Of a stretch of DNA of 64,000 nt, positions 9,336 to 18,797 are shown in pieces. Made by a program: the position numbers and the translations under genes. Source of the stretch: Enterobacter cancerogenus (GTDB lineage: Bacteria; Pseudomonadota; Gammaproteobacteria; Enterobacterales; Enterobacteriaceae); contig JRUP01000031.1 of assembly GCA_000773965.1 (NCBI GenBank), positions 29,401-93,400 on the forward strand, read 5' to 3'. Position 1 is the first letter of the stretch, and every line of letters begins with the position of its first letter. The notes beneath the pieces were generated by a model. The model did not search any database and was not told the DNA's origin. It saw only the letters and a program-made list of their open reading frames with translations.

Positions 9336-10088
9336 TTAGAACAGGTCGATATCGGCCACTGAAGGGTAAATCCAGTCAGGGCGGAAAGGCATCGCATCAA
9401 TGTCACTCAGCGTCGAAACCCCGGAGAGCACCAGAATGGTTTCCAGGCCCGCCTGGAATCCTGCCAGAATATCGGTGCGCAGGTTATCGCCGACAATCAC
9501 CGTCTCTTCCGAGTGGGCATGCATCTTATTTAGCGCAGCACGCATGATATACGGGCTCGGCTTACCGACGTAAAACGGTTTGCGACCGGAGATGGTTTCG
9601 ATACCGGCGCAGAGTGCACCGCAGGCTGGCACAAAACCGCGTGCGTGGGTATCCGGGTTGGTGGCGATAAAGCGTGCGCCATTAGCCACAAAGAAAGCCG
9701 CTTTGTGCATCATTTCCCAGTTAAAGGAGCGCGTCTCCCCAACAATCACAAAATCGGGATTCACATCGGTGATGGTAAATCCGGCTTTATACAGTTCGTG
9801 AATCAGCGCGCCTTCGCCAATCACGTAGGCTTTTTTGCCTTCCTGACGACGCAGGAAATCGGCTGTCGCCATCGCCGAGGTATAGAACACTGAATCCGGT
9901 ACCTCGACACCCGCATTGGCAAAACGGTTTGCCAGATCCTGAGCGGTTTGCGACGGATAGTTGGTCAGCACCACCAGCGGCATCTCTTTTTCAAGGATGC
10001 GCTGCAGAAACTCATTCGCGCCTTTCACGGCGGTATTGTCGTGCATCAACACGCCGTCGATGTCACAGATTACGCTTTTGATGGTCAT
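9336..10088 (-). CDS. umpH: UMP phosphatase UmpH (NagD), HAD family
   Basis: HAD-superfamily nucleotide phosphatase acting on UMP and other ribonucleoside monophosphates; limits overflow of pyrimidine synthesis. 250 residues, as in E. coli. Motif I is DIDGVLMHDN with the nucleophile Asp, the C2 cap contains NPDTHARGFVPACGALCAG, and motif IV is GDNLRTDILAGFQAG. The start MTIKSVICDID at 10088 was preferred over the longer frame to 10127, which would overlap the end of nagC without adding conserved sequence. Last gene of the nagBAC-umpH operon. Confidence 0.95.
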   Translation of the reverse strand: MTIKSVICDIDGVLMHDNTAVKGANEFLQRILEKEMPLVVLTNYPSQTAQDLANRFANAGVEVPDSVFYTSAMATADFLRRQEGKKAYVIGEGALIHELYKAGFTITDVNPDFVIVGETRSFNWEMMHKAAFFVANGARFIATNPDTHARGFVPACGALCAGIETISGRKPFYVGKPSPYIMRAALNKMHAHSEETVIVGDNLRTDILAGFQAGLETILVLSGVSTLSDIDAMPFRPDWIYPSVADIDLF

Positions 10089-10127
10089 ATTGGCTTCCGG
10101 TCGGGCCCGCCAGACGGCAGGCTTCAA

Positions 10128-11348
10128 TTATTCTTCCAGCAGATGCTGCAGCAAAATACCATTCAGCATCGCACGTTTCGCCAGGGCAAAGGCGCCAATA
10201 GCGGAACGGTGATCCAGTTCGGAACGCACCACCGGCAGGTTTTTGCGAAAGGCATTCAGCGCCTGGGTATTAATGCAGCCTTCAATTGCCGGGAACAGCA
10301 CTTTGTCTGCGTCGGTGATTTCCCCCGCCAATACCACCTTTTGTGGATTGAACAGGTTAATGGCAATCGCAATCGCTTTCCCGAGGTAGCGTCCCACGTA
10401 TTCGATCACTTCGCAGGCCAGCGCATCGCCCTGGTTGGCGGCACGGCAAATTTGCGGCATCAGGCAGTTATCCAGCGTCAGCGTGCTGGGATAGCCCTGG
10501 TTGAGCAAATGGCGCACGCGATTTTCAATCGCGCCATTGGCGGCAATCGTTTCCAGACAGCCAAAGTTGCCGCAGTGGCAGCGCTCACCCAATGGATCGA
10601 CCTGGATGTGGCCAATTTCGCCCACGTTGCCGTTGCTGCCGAGGAAAATATGGCCGTTAGCGATGATGCCCGCGCCGGTACCGCGATGTAAACGCACCAG
10701 AATGGAGTCTGCACAGTCACGACTTGCACCGAAATAGTGCTCCGCCAGCGCCAGACTGCGGATATCGTGACCGACAAAACTGGTGACGTTAAAGCGTTTC
10801 TGCAAGCTGGATACCAGCGGCCAGTGGCTGACAGCTATGTGCGGCATATAGCGAATAATGCCGTTAATCGGGTCCACCAGGCCTGGCAGAATCACCGCGA
10901 TCGCGATTAATTCATGAATCTTGCGTTGATGCGCCGCCATAAATGCCGTGATGGCATTAAACAGCGCATTCTCCAGCGTTTCCTGGGTGCGCTCAGGCAG
11001 CGGATAATCTTCCTGCGCCAGCGATTTACCGCTCAGATCAAACAGCGTCAGCGTGGCATCATTGCGCCCTAAGCGAACGCCGATGGTATGAAAGTGGCGG
11101 GTTTCGGTAATGATGGAAATAGCACGGCGACCACCGGTAGAGGCTTGTTGCTCTACCTCTTTGATCAGGCCGCGCTCAATAAGCTGGCGGGTAATTTTCG
11201 TGACGCTGGCGGGCGCAAGCTGGCTGAGATCGGCGATCTGTATGCGCGATATCGGCCCTTGTTGATCAATTAGCCGATAAACGGCTGCACTATTGAGTTG
11301 TTTGACAAGATCGACATTTCCTATTTGAGTCTGGCCGCCAGTGGTCAT
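10128..11348 (-). CDS. nagC: NagC, GlcNAc-responsive ROK repressor
   Basis: Represses nagE and nagBAC and acts on other amino-sugar genes; released by GlcNAc-6-phosphate. 406 residues, same as E. coli. The N-terminal winged helix-turn-helix includes GPISRIQIADLSQLAPASVT and the linker STGGRRA. The ROK domain follows, with the GHIQVDP and zinc-ligand region GERCHCGNFGCLETIAA near residue 250. It starts seven bases after the nagA stop. Its likely operators are between nagB and nagE at 13476-13494 and 13569-13589. Confidence 0.96.
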   Translation of the reverse strand: MTTGGQTQIGNVDLVKQLNSAAVYRLIDQQGPISRIQIADLSQLAPASVTKITRQLIERGLIKEVEQQASTGGRRAISIITETRHFHTIGVRLGRNDATLTLFDLSGKSLAQEDYPLPERTQETLENALFNAITAFMAAHQRKIHELIAIAVILPGLVDPINGIIRYMPHIAVSHWPLVSSLQKRFNVTSFVGHDIRSLALAEHYFGASRDCADSILVRLHRGTGAGIIANGHIFLGSNGNVGEIGHIQVDPLGERCHCGNFGCLETIAANGAIENRVRHLLNQGYPSTLTLDNCLMPQICRAANQGDALACEVIEYVGRYLGKAIAIAINLFNPQKVVLAGEITDADKVLFPAIEGCINTQALNAFRKNLPVVRSELDHRSAIGAFALAKRAMLNGILLQHLLEE

Positions 11349-11355
11349 TCAGTAC

Positions 11356-12504
11356 TTACTCGCTGAGGACGTCGTCTCCATTGACTAACGTCTTAGTGAT
11401 TTGATAATCGCGGGTAAAGACAGTGAGGTTAGCGACTTTTCCTGCTGTCACTGAACCCAGCTGTTTTTCCACACCCATTGCCTGGGCCGGGTAGAGCGTT
11501 GCCATGCGCAAAGCTTCATCCAGCGCGATACCGCAATGTTCGACGCTGTTCTGCACCGCTTCAATCATGGTCAGCGCAGAACCGCTCAGGGTACCGTTTT
11601 CGTCAACGCAAAGGCCGTCGCGATAGTATATTGTTTTGCCTGCAAAAATGAATTTATCAATTGACGCGCCAGCGGGTGCGGTCGCATCCGTTACCAACAC
11701 CAGCTTGTCACCTTTGATGCGCTTTGCATTACGCACGTTAGCGTAGTGGACATGTAAACCATCCGCAATGATGCCGCAGTATACATCAGGTGAATCAAAC
11801 AGCGCACCGATCAGACCAGGTTCACGCCCTGCAAAGGTTGGCATGGCATTATAAAGGTGAGTGGCAAAAGAGACACCGGCACTGAAGCCCGCTTTGGCTT
11901 CTTCGTAAGTGGCGTTTGAATGGCCCGCAGAGACAATAATGCCGGCATTGCGCAGCTTGCCAATCACCTCGGCCCCGGCATTTTCTGGCGCCAGCGTCAC
12001 TTTGGTGATCACGTCTGCGTTGGCGCAAAGAAAATCGACCATCTCCGCATCGGGCAGACGAATCAAATCTGGATTATGGGTACCCTTTTTGGCTTTGTTC
12101 AGCCATGGACCTTCCAGGTGCAGACCTAACGCCTGATTAGGGTGTTTGGCCAGATAGGCGCGCATGGTTTCGACGGCACGCTTCATCAAAGCATTGGTGC
12201 TGGTGATCAGCGTTGGCAGATAGCTGGTGCAGCCTGATTTTTCGTTGGCACGCTGCATGATTTCCAGCGTTTCCACGCTCAGTGCGTCGATATCATCGTT
12301 GAACTGCACGCCGCCGCAGCCGTTTAACTGTAAATCAATAAATCCGGGAGCGATAAACGCACCAGCCACATCCTGCTGTGCAATCGTTGCGTCAAGCGCC
12401 TCTCGTGGGCACACTCGCTCAATCAGGCCATCCGCAATCACCACTGCATGATTGTCCAGAATTTCATGACCGGTAAAAATCCGGCCGTTCACTAATGCGT
12501 ACAT
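11356..12504 (-). CDS. nagA: N-acetylglucosamine-6-phosphate deacetylase
   Basis: Removes acetate from GlcNAc-6-P to give glucosamine-6-P. 382 residues, E. coli length. Amidohydrolase fold with metal ligands in [18 protein letters not shown] and THLYNAM, and the catalytic Asp in [15 protein letters not shown] lies nine bases before the ATG. A 60-base gap with a hairpin separates it from nagB. Confidence 0.96.
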   Translation of the reverse strand: MYALVNGRIFTGHEILDNHAVVIADGLIERVCPREALDATIAQQDVAGAFIAPGFIDLQLNGCGGVQFNDDIDALSVETLEIMQRANEKSGCTSYLPTLITSTNALMKRAVETMRAYLAKHPNQALGLHLEGPWLNKAKKGTHNPDLIRLPDAEMVDFLCANADVITKVTLAPENAGAEVIGKLRNAGIIVSAGHSNATYEEAKAGFSAGVSFATHLYNAMPTFAGREPGLIGALFDSPDVYCGIIADGLHVHYANVRNAKRIKGDKLVLVTDATAPAGASIDKFIFAGKTIYYRDGLCVDENGTLSGSALTMIEAVQNSVEHCGIALDEALRMATLYPAQAMGVEKQLGSVTAGKVANLTVFTRDYQITKTLVNGDDVLSE

Positions 12505-12525
12505 CGTTTTTCTCTCCCGGCTAAG

Positions 12526-12547
12526 CCTGCCGCCTTAAGGCAGCAGG
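12526..12547 (-). other. Intercistronic hairpin between nagB and nagA
   Basis: CCTGC, then the palindrome GCCTTAAGGC, then GCAGG, with one C/A mismatch. On the coding (minus) strand no T-run follows, so this is more likely a processing or stability element than a terminator. Confidence 0.5.
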
Positions 12548-12564
12548 TTTTTCACAACGTGTTT

Positions 12565-13365
12565 TCACACACCCTTCATATTTTCCGCTTCCATTTCGCG
12601 GAAATATTTCACGGTTTTCACTTTCAGTTCCATGGTGGCCGGTTCGTCACACACCACCACAGATTTCGCATGCAGCTGCAGGCAGCTGATGGTCCACATA
12701 TGATTAACGTTACCTTCTACGGCAGCCTGCAACGCCTGCGCTTTCAGATGGCCCGTCACCAGAATCATCACTTCTTCAGCATCCAGTAACGTGCCCACAC
12801 CTACGGTCAGGGCGTATTTTGGCACCTGATCCACATCACCATTAAAGAAGCGCGAGTTAGCGATACGGGTATCGTGCGTCAGGGTTTTAATGCGGGTGCG
12901 GGAAGAGAGTGAAGAAGCCGGCTCATTAAAGGCAATGTGTCCGTCGTTGCCCACGCCGCCCATAAACAGATTAATTTTACCGTAAGAGCGAATCTTCTCT
13001 TCGTACTGGCGACATTCTGCGTCAATATCTGGCGCATTGCCATTCAGAAGATTGATATTTTCTGGTTGGATATCAACGTGATCGAAAAAGTTGCGGTACA
13101 TGAAGCTGTGGTAGCTTTCCGGATGCTCTTTTGGCAGGCCCACGTATTCGTCCATATTGAACGTCACCACATGCTTGAAACTTACCTGGCCCGCTTTGTG
13201 CATATCAATCAGGTGCTTGTAAGCTTCCAGTGGCGTACCACCGGTTGGCAAGCCCAGCACGAAGGGACGTTCTGCGCTAGGCTTAAACGCATTAATGCGG
13301 TTAACAATGTGGCGTGCAGCCCATTTACCCACCTGGGTCGGTGTGGCCAAAGGGATCAGTCTCAT
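12565..13365 (-). CDS. nagB: Glucosamine-6-phosphate deaminase
   Basis: Converts glucosamine-6-P to fructose-6-P and ammonia; allosterically activated by GlcNAc-6-P in E. coli. 266 residues, E. coli length. Motifs: [17 protein letters not shown] near the N-terminus, FNMDEYVGL, and the catalytic [17 protein letters not shown] with the Asp-Glu-His set. First gene of the nagBAC-umpH operon, divergent from nagE. Confidence 0.96.
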   Translation of the reverse strand: MRLIPLATPTQVGKWAARHIVNRINAFKPSAERPFVLGLPTGGTPLEAYKHLIDMHKAGQVSFKHVVTFNMDEYVGLPKEHPESYHSFMYRNFFDHVDIQPENINLLNGNAPDIDAECRQYEEKIRSYGKINLFMGGVGNDGHIAFNEPASSLSSRTRIKTLTHDTRIANSRFFNGDVDQVPKYALTVGVGTLLDAEEVMILVTGHLKAQALQAAVEGNVNHMWTISCLQLHAKSVVVCDEPATMELKVKTVKYFREMEAENMKGV

Positions 13366-13475
13366 GTCTTCACCTCAATTAAGATTAGGAAAATGTTGTC
13401 GCCGATGCTGGTTTAGGTTGCTGCCATTAAGCGTAATCGGTTTAAGCGCAACCAGCAGGGAAAAGTGCGACCTGA

Positions 13476-13494
13476 TATTTTTCATCATAAAATA
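13476..13494. promoter_or_regulatory. Probable NagC operator, nagB side
   Basis: Interrupted palindrome TATTTT-7 bases-AAAATA, the shape of NagC boxes. It lies about 110 bases before nagB and its centre is about 94 bases from the second box, close to nine helical turns, as in the E. coli nagE-nagB repression loop. Confidence 0.6.
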
Positions 13495-13540
13495 AGTTTG
13501 TGGTGGTGGCTAGCATTTCGCAGTGATAAACGTCCATTAT

Positions 13541-13556
13541 GGTGATTAAAGTCACA
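13541..13556. promoter_or_regulatory. Probable CRP-cAMP site between nagB and nagE
   Basis: GGTGA-TTAAAG-TCACA matches the CRP consensus TGTGA-N6-TCACA in nine of ten positions. It sits between the two NagC boxes, where E. coli also has a CRP site. Confidence 0.7.
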
Positions 13557-13568
13557 GTTACTGTGGTT

Positions 13569-13589
13569 TTAATTTGCGAGGCGAATTAA
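13569..13589. promoter_or_regulatory. Probable NagC operator, nagE side
   Basis: Inverted half-sites TTAATTTGCG and GGCGAATTAA around a central A, close to NagC boxes with TTAATTT-CG cores. Located about 115 bases before nagE. Confidence 0.65.
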
Positions 13590-13702
13590 TTTATCTTTAC
13601 ACTGCGCCTCGTGGTGAAAGATGTCATCAAGGTACCGAGCGTAGGGATAATAAAATCAACCCGCGCTACGGCAAAACGCCAGTCTCATAGGGGGAGAAAA
13701 AG

Positions 13703-15724
13703 GTGAGTATTTTAGGATATCTGCAAAAGGTCGGCCGCGCGCTTATGGTGCCGGTAGCGACACTGCCGGCAGCGGCAATCTTGATGGGGGTAGGGTATTG
13801 GATTGATCCAGATAGCTGGGGTGCAGGCAATGCGCTGGCAGCACTGTTGATCAAGTCTGGTTCCGCCATTATCGAAAACATGTCTGTGCTGTTTGCCATT
13901 GGTGTGGCTTACGGTATGTCCAAAGATAAAGATGGTGCGGCCGCGTTAACCGGCTTCGTGGGCTTCCTGGTGGTGACGACACTCTGTTCACCTGCCGCAG
14001 TAGCGATGATTCAGAAAATCCCGGTCGATCAGGTGCCTGCTGCCTTCGGCAAGATTAATAACCAGTTCGTGGGTATTCTGGTCGGTATTCTCTCCGCTGA
14101 AGTGTACAACCGCTTTAGCCATGTTGAGCTGCCCAAAGCGCTGTCGTTCTTCAGTGGTCGACGTTTGGTGCCGATTCTCGTCTCCTTCCTGATGATCGTC
14201 GTGGCGTTCATCCTGATGTACATCTGGCCAATCATCTTCGGCGGCCTGGTGAACTTCGGTGAGCACATTCAGAAAATGGGCTCGGTGGGCGCAGGCGTGT
14301 ATGCCTTCTTTAACCGCTTGCTGATTCCGGTCGGTCTGCATCACGCACTGAACTCCGTATTCTGGTTTGATGTGGCTGGCATTAACGATATTCCTAAGTT
14401 CCTCGGCGGTGCGCAATCTATCGCGAATGGCACGGGTATCCCGGGTATTACCGGTCGCTATCAGGCGGGCTTCTTCCCGATCATGATGTTTGGCTTGCCG
14501 GGTGCAGCATTGGCTATCTTCCACTGCGCACGTCCAGAAAACCGCGCGAAAGTCGGCGGTATCATGCTGGCGGCGGCCTTCGCGGCCTTCTTCACCGGTA
14601 TCACTGAACCGCTGGAATTCTCCTTCATGTTCGTGGCACCGGTGTTGTATGTGATCCATGCCGTATTGACCGGTATCTCGGTATTTATTGCTGCGAGCAT
14701 GCACTGGATTGCAGGCTTCGGCTTCAGTGCCGGTTTGGTGGATATGGTGCTGTCAACGCGTAACCCGCTGGCGGTGAATTGGTGGATGCTGATTCCACAA
14801 GGTCTGGTGTTCTTCGCCATCTACTATGTGGTATTCCGTTTCACTATTCAGAAATTCAACCTGATGACCCCGGGCCGCGAATTGTCTGCGGGTGATGAAA
14901 CTGATGGTTATGACGTTAACGTCGACCATAGTGGTAATGGTGAAAGCCAGACCGAATCACTGGCACGTCGTTACATTGCCGCCATCGGCGGTTCAGACAA
15001 CCTGACCAACATCGATGCCTGCATTACTCGTCTGCGTCTGAACGTCAAAGACTCAGCCCAGGTGAATGAAGGCGTGGCGAAACGTTTGGGTGCGTCTGGT
15101 GTGATTCGTTTGAACAAGCAGAGCGTACAGGTGATTGTCGGCACTCAGGCTGAAAGCATCGCCTCCGCAATGAAAACGGTATTGAGCAAAGGCCCGGTTG
15201 CTGCGGCTTCCGCCGCTGCGCCGGTCGCGACTAAACCCCAGGCCGTGCTGAACACTGAAAAAGCGGTGATTGCTACGCTGGTGGCACCAGTGACCGGTGA
15301 GATTGTCGCGCTCGACGCGGTGCCGGATGAGGCGTTCGCCAGCAAAGCGGTGGGCGATGGTCTGGCAATCAAGCCAACCGACAAAACGGTGGTGGCTCCG
15401 ATCGCCGGTACCGTGGTGAAAATCTTCAACACCAACCATGCGTTCTGTCTGGAAGCCGCTAACGGCGTTGAGATCGTGGTGCACATGGGCCTGGACACCG
15501 TGGCGCTGGAAGGAAAAGGCTTCACACGTCTGGTGGAAGAGGGGGCAACCGTCACTGCCGGTCAGCCGATTCTGGAGATGGATCTGGACTTCCTCAACGC
15601 CAACGCGCGCTCAATGATTAGCCCGGTGGTGGTCAGCAACAGCGATGATTTCGCCGGACTGAATCTGCTGGCCAGCGGTTCGGTGGTTGCAGGTGTCACA
15701 CCATTGTATGAAGTGAAAAACTAA
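13703..15724 (+). CDS. nagE: PTS N-acetylglucosamine transporter EIICBA
   Basis: Imports and phosphorylates GlcNAc. 673 residues in one chain: EIIC membrane domain to about residue 390 (LLIPVGLHHALNSVFWF, FFPIMMFGLPGAALA, GITEPLEF), EIIB near 410-490 with the phosphorylated cysteine C440 in NIDACITRLRL, and EIIA near 520-660 with active His594 in EIVVHMGLDTVALEGKG. Longer than E. coli NagE (648), mainly in EIIC. Start is GTG with GGGGGAG upstream. Divergent from nagB and followed by a strong terminator. Confidence 0.95.
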   Translation: MSILGYLQKVGRALMVPVATLPAAAILMGVGYWIDPDSWGAGNALAALLIKSGSAIIENMSVLFAIGVAYGMSKDKDGAAALTGFVGFLVVTTLCSPAAVAMIQKIPVDQVPAAFGKINNQFVGILVGILSAEVYNRFSHVELPKALSFFSGRRLVPILVSFLMIVVAFILMYIWPIIFGGLVNFGEHIQKMGSVGAGVYAFFNRLLIPVGLHHALNSVFWFDVAGINDIPKFLGGAQSIANGTGIPGITGRYQAGFFPIMMFGLPGAALAIFHCARPENRAKVGGIMLAAAFAAFFTGITEPLEFSFMFVAPVLYVIHAVLTGISVFIAASMHWIAGFGFSAGLVDMVLSTRNPLAVNWWMLIPQGLVFFAIYYVVFRFTIQKFNLMTPGRELSAGDETDGYDVNVDHSGNGESQTESLARRYIAAIGGSDNLTNIDACITRLRLNVKDSAQVNEGVAKRLGASGVIRLNKQSVQVIVGTQAESIASAMKTVLSKGPVAAASAAAPVATKPQAVLNTEKAVIATLVAPVTGEIVALDAVPDEAFASKAVGDGLAIKPTDKTVVAPIAGTVVKIFNTNHAFCLEAANGVEIVVHMGLDTVALEGKGFTRLVEEGATVTAGQPILEMDLDFLNANARSMISPVVVSNSDDFAGLNLLASGSVVAGVTPLYEVKN

Positions 15725-15743
15725 GTCCTTGTGATTTAGCCAG

Positions 15744-15776
15744 AAGGCAGGAAGCAATTCCTGCCTTTTTTGTTTT
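15744..15776 (+). terminator. Rho-independent terminator of nagE
   Basis: AAGGCAGGAA, GCAA tetraloop, TTCCTGCCTT, then TTTTTGTTTT. A perfect 10-bp stem. Confidence 0.9.
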
Positions 15777-15875
15777 AAAACGACCAACAAACGGTTGTTT
15801 CCCTCCTGCGCTTTGTGGATCATACTCCGTTACTTCGTGGTACAAATCACCCGCTATTGTTTTGAGGATTTTGAG

Positions 15876-17543
15876 ATGAGTGAGGCTGAAGCCCGCCCAA
15901 CGAACTTTATTCGTCAGATCATCGACGAAGACTTGGCGAGCGGTAAGCACAGCAGTGTGCATACCCGTTTCCCGCCTGAGCCCAATGGTTATCTGCATAT
16001 TGGCCATGCGAAATCTATCTGCCTGAACTTTGGTATCGCCCAAGATTATCAAGGACAGTGCAACCTGCGTTTTGACGATACTAACCCGGTGAAAGAAGAC
16101 CTGGAGTTCGTTGAATCCATCAAGCGTGACGTGCAATGGCTGGGCTTTGAGTGGAGCGGCAACATTCGTTACTCCTCAGACTATTTCGACCAACTGTTTA
16201 ACTACGCCGTTGAGCTGATCAATAAAGGTCTGGCTTACGTTGATGAGTTGTCGGCAGAAGAGATCCGTGAATATCGCGGCACCCTCACGGCACCTGGCAA
16301 AAACAGCCCGTACCGCGATCGCAGCGTGGAAGAGAACCTCGCGCTGTTCCAGAAAATGCGTGATGGCGGTTTCGAGGAAGGTAAAGCTTGTCTGCGTGCC
16401 AAAATCGACATGGCTTCCAGCTTTATCGTGATGCGCGATCCGGTGCTATACCGCATTAAGTTTGCCGATCATCATCAGACCGGTGATAAGTGGTGCATCT
16501 ACCCGATGTACGACTTTACCCACTGCATTTCGGATGCGATCGAAGGCATTACGCACTCACTGTGTACGCTGGAGTTCCAGGACAACCGTCGTCTGTACGA
16601 TTGGGTGCTGGACAACATCACCATTCCGCAGCATCCGCGCCAGTACGAATTCTCGCGTCTGAATCTGGAATTCGCGGTGATGTCGAAGCGTAAGCTGACG
16701 CAGCTGGTCACCGAGAAAGTGGTGGAAGGCTGGGATGATCCGCGCATGCTGACCGTTTCAGGCCTGCGCCGTCGTGGTTACAGCGCAGCTTCAATTCGTG
16801 AGTTCTGCCGCCGCATCGGCGTGACTAAACAGGACAACATCGTTGAGATGGCGTCGCTGGAATCCTGTATTCGTGACGATCTCAATGAGAACGCACCACG
16901 CGCGATGGCAGTACTTGACCCGTTGAAAGTGGTGATCGAAAACCTGCCCGCCGGCCACGAAGAAACGCTGACCATGCCTAATCATCCAAACAAGCCGGAG
17001 ATGGGCACGCGTGAAGTGTCGTTCAGCCGTGAAGTGTGGATCGATCGCGCTGACTTCCGTGAAGAAGCCAACAAACAGTACAAACGTTTGGTTCTGGGCA
17101 AAGAAGTGCGTCTGCGCAATGCTTATGTGATTCGTGCTGAGCGTGTGGCGAAAGACGAAGAGGGTAACATTACCTGCATCTATGCCACTTGTGATGTTGA
17201 CACCCTGAGCAAGGATCCGGCGGATGGTCGCAAAGTGAAAGGTGTGATCCACTGGGTTTCCGCCATTCATGGACTGCCAGCTGAGTTCCGTCTTTACGAC
17301 CGTCTGTTCAGCGTGCCAAACCCAGCGGCGGCTGAGGATTTCCTCACCACCATTAACCCGAACTCGCTGGAGATCAAACAGGGCTTCGTGGAGTCTGGTT
17401 TGCGTGAAGCGGCCACTACCGCAGCTTATCAGTTTGAACGTGAAGGTTATTTCTGTGCCGATAGCGTCTACTCACAGCCGGGTAAATTGGTGTTTAACCG
17501 CACGGTTGGACTGCGCGATACTTTCGCGAAGATTGGCGAGTAA
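15876..17543 (+). CDS. glnS: Glutaminyl-tRNA synthetase
   Basis: Charges tRNA-Gln, including the five Gln tRNAs in this window. 555 residues, about E. coli length. Class I signature HIGH appears in [10 protein letters not shown], and the KMSKS-like loop is VMSKRKL. The two C-terminal beta-barrels recognise the anticodon. The frame is open from 15795, but [16 protein letters not shown] at 15876 is the conserved start, with TTTTGAGGA upstream. E. coli has chiPQ downstream; here a small NTF2-like gene follows. Confidence 0.97.
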   Translation: MSEAEARPTNFIRQIIDEDLASGKHSSVHTRFPPEPNGYLHIGHAKSICLNFGIAQDYQGQCNLRFDDTNPVKEDLEFVESIKRDVQWLGFEWSGNIRYSSDYFDQLFNYAVELINKGLAYVDELSAEEIREYRGTLTAPGKNSPYRDRSVEENLALFQKMRDGGFEEGKACLRAKIDMASSFIVMRDPVLYRIKFADHHQTGDKWCIYPMYDFTHCISDAIEGITHSLCTLEFQDNRRLYDWVLDNITIPQHPRQYEFSRLNLEFAVMSKRKLTQLVTEKVVEGWDDPRMLTVSGLRRRGYSAASIREFCRRIGVTKQDNIVEMASLESCIRDDLNENAPRAMAVLDPLKVVIENLPAGHEETLTMPNHPNKPEMGTREVSFSREVWIDRADFREEANKQYKRLVLGKEVRLRNAYVIRAERVAKDEEGNITCIYATCDVDTLSKDPADGRKVKGVIHWVSAIHGLPAEFRLYDRLFSVPNPAAAEDFLTTINPNSLEIKQGFVESGLREAATTAAYQFEREGYFCADSVYSQPGKLVFNRTVGLRDTFAKIGE

Positions 17544-17574
17544 TATCTTTCGTCGATAGCACAATATGATCATG

Positions 17575-17600
17575 AAAGGGCGAGCAATCGCCCTTTTTTA
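17575..17600 (+). terminator. Rho-independent terminator of glnS
   Basis: AAAGGGCGA, GCAA loop, TCGCCCTTT and a T-run. Confidence 0.88.
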
Positions 17601-17777
17601 TTGCCTGTAATTCGCCACGGGCAATCAATTATGCTGAAGGCGGCAAGCTGAGCTTGTTGTCTATTTTGCGACAATTCTGACTTTAGCAAAATTAACCCAT
17701 TTGCGAGTGTGAAAAATTGTATTTCAGGTAGGCTATGCGCTCTAAATAGAGCTCTGCGGGTTATCAAAGGAAAAAAA

Positions 17778-18173
17778 ATGACAAGTCTCGCCCTGGAAGC
17801 TAAGCATAGTGTGGTGGTATTACATCAGCTTATTGAACGTGTTTTTAACCAGGTAGAAGGCAGTGATGACAGCATGGAATTGCTTTTGTCACACTTTCAC
17901 CCGGATTTCAAAATGGTGACGCCGTTGGGTAAGCAGCTGGATCTGAATGAGACCGAAGTGCTGTTTCGCAAACTGCACGGTCAGCGGGAAGGGCTGCGCA
18001 TTGCCACCAGTGAGCATGCCATCATTTCTCAACAGAGCCAGGAAGTGACGATTCAGTATCGTGAACTGCAGATGTTGAACGGCACCAATCAAACGCGCAT
18101 CTCTTTGGCTGTGCTGGATTGCAGCACCACCATTCCTCGCTGGCGCTATCTGCACGAAACCTTTATCGCCTGA
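17778..18173 (+). CDS. Small NTF2-like (DUF4440/SnoaL-type) protein, function unknown
   Basis: 131 residues, starting MTSLALEAKHSVVVLHQLIE, with AAAGGAA just upstream. I do not recognise a named gene. The pattern of an N-terminal helix, LLSHFHPDFKMVTPLGK, and mixed beta strands (EVTIQYRELQML, TRISLAVLD, WRYLHETFIA) resembles the cone-shaped NTF2/SnoaL fold found in DUF4440 proteins. No signal peptide or membrane segment. Single-gene unit between the glnS terminator and a bidirectional terminator shared with fur. Fold assignment is tentative. Confidence 0.75.
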   Translation: MTSLALEAKHSVVVLHQLIERVFNQVEGSDDSMELLLSHFHPDFKMVTPLGKQLDLNETEVLFRKLHGQREGLRIATSEHAIISQQSQEVTIQYRELQMLNGTNQTRISLAVLDCSTTIPRWRYLHETFIA

Positions 18174-18182
18174 TTCAGGCAT

Positions 18183-18213
18183 AAAAAAACCGGTGACCAG
18201 CACCGGTTTTTTT
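18183..18213. terminator. Bidirectional terminator between the NTF2-like gene and fur
   Basis: AAAAAAACCGGTG, five-base loop, CACCGGTTTTTTT: a 13-bp stem with T-runs in both directions, between two converging genes. Confidence 0.92.
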
Positions 18214-18233
18214 ATACTGCATAGCACACTCAA

Positions 18234-18683
18234 TTACTTATCGTGGAGCGTATCGTCTTCGCGGCAGTCTCCCAACGCACAGTGACCATACAGGTACAGG
18301 CTGTGGTTGCTGAGTTTAATGCCATGGCGAGTGGCAATCTCACGCTGACGCGTTTCGATTGATTCATCGCTGAATTCGATTACTTTGCCACAATCCAGGC
18401 AAATCAAGTGGTCATGGTGATGCTGCTGAGTCAGTTCGAATACGGATTTGCCGCCTTCGAAGTTATGACGGGTGACGATACCCGCGTCATCAAACTGGTT
18501 AAGAACGCGATATACCGTTGCCAGGCCAATCTCTTCGCCCATATCGATCAGGCGCTTATACAAATCTTCCGCACTGACGTGATGGGACTCGGGGCCCGGT
18601 CCCTGAAGCACTTCCAAAATTTTCAATCTTGGCAGAGTGACTTTCAGGCCAGCCTTCTTCAATGCGGAGTTGTTGTCAGTCAT
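18234..18683 (-). CDS. fur: Ferric uptake regulator
   Basis: Fe(II)-dependent repressor of iron uptake. 149 residues against 148 in E. coli. N-terminal winged helix (LKVTLPRLKILEVLQ, GLATVYRVLNQFDDAGIVTRHN), metal-binding QQHHHDHLICLDCGKVIEFSD, and a second Cys pair CALGDC near the end. Residues 30-35 read GPGPESHHV where E. coli has EPDNHHV, a two-residue loop extension. The ATG overlaps the stop of a mini-ORF (ATGA), resembling the uof-fur coupling of E. coli. Downstream of fldA on the same strand. Confidence 0.96.
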   Translation of the reverse strand: MTDNNSALKKAGLKVTLPRLKILEVLQGPGPESHHVSAEDLYKRLIDMGEEIGLATVYRVLNQFDDAGIVTRHNFEGGKSVFELTQQHHHDHLICLDCGKVIEFSDESIETRQREIATRHGIKLSNHSLYLYGHCALGDCREDDTLHDK

Positions 18684-18709
18684 TCGGATATTGTCCTGTT
18701 ACTTTGCAT
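18680..18709 (-). CDS. Possible uof-like leader mini-ORF overlapping fur
   Basis: ATG at 18709 gives nine codons (MQSNRTISE) and a TGA that overlaps the fur ATG as ATGA. In E. coli a short upstream ORF, uof, is translationally coupled to fur and is the target of RyhB. The frame stays open for 19 more codons upstream, but without a standard start codon. Sequence supports position only; translation is inference. Confidence 0.35.
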   Translation of the reverse strand: MQSNRTISE

Positions 18710-18768
18710 GTCACTTACGGCGCAGGGGCCTTGAATGTTTAGGTCACACGTATTCTCATTTGCGTCTC

Positions 18769-18797
18769 ATTATAGAACTCAAGCAGTGAAATGAAAA
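18769..18797 (-). promoter_or_regulatory. Candidate fur promoter
   Basis: Minus strand TTTTCA (18797-18792), 17 bases, TATAAT (18774-18769). The -10 is perfect and the -35 is weak. Two TCTCATT-like repeats overlap the start region (18753-18771), which could be a Fur or other regulator site; that part is weak. Confidence 0.5.

Noticed and set aside
15821-15826. glnS promoter with TTGTTT and CATACT
   Set aside because: The spacer would be 20 bases; the -10-like CATACT may be real but the pair is not convincing.
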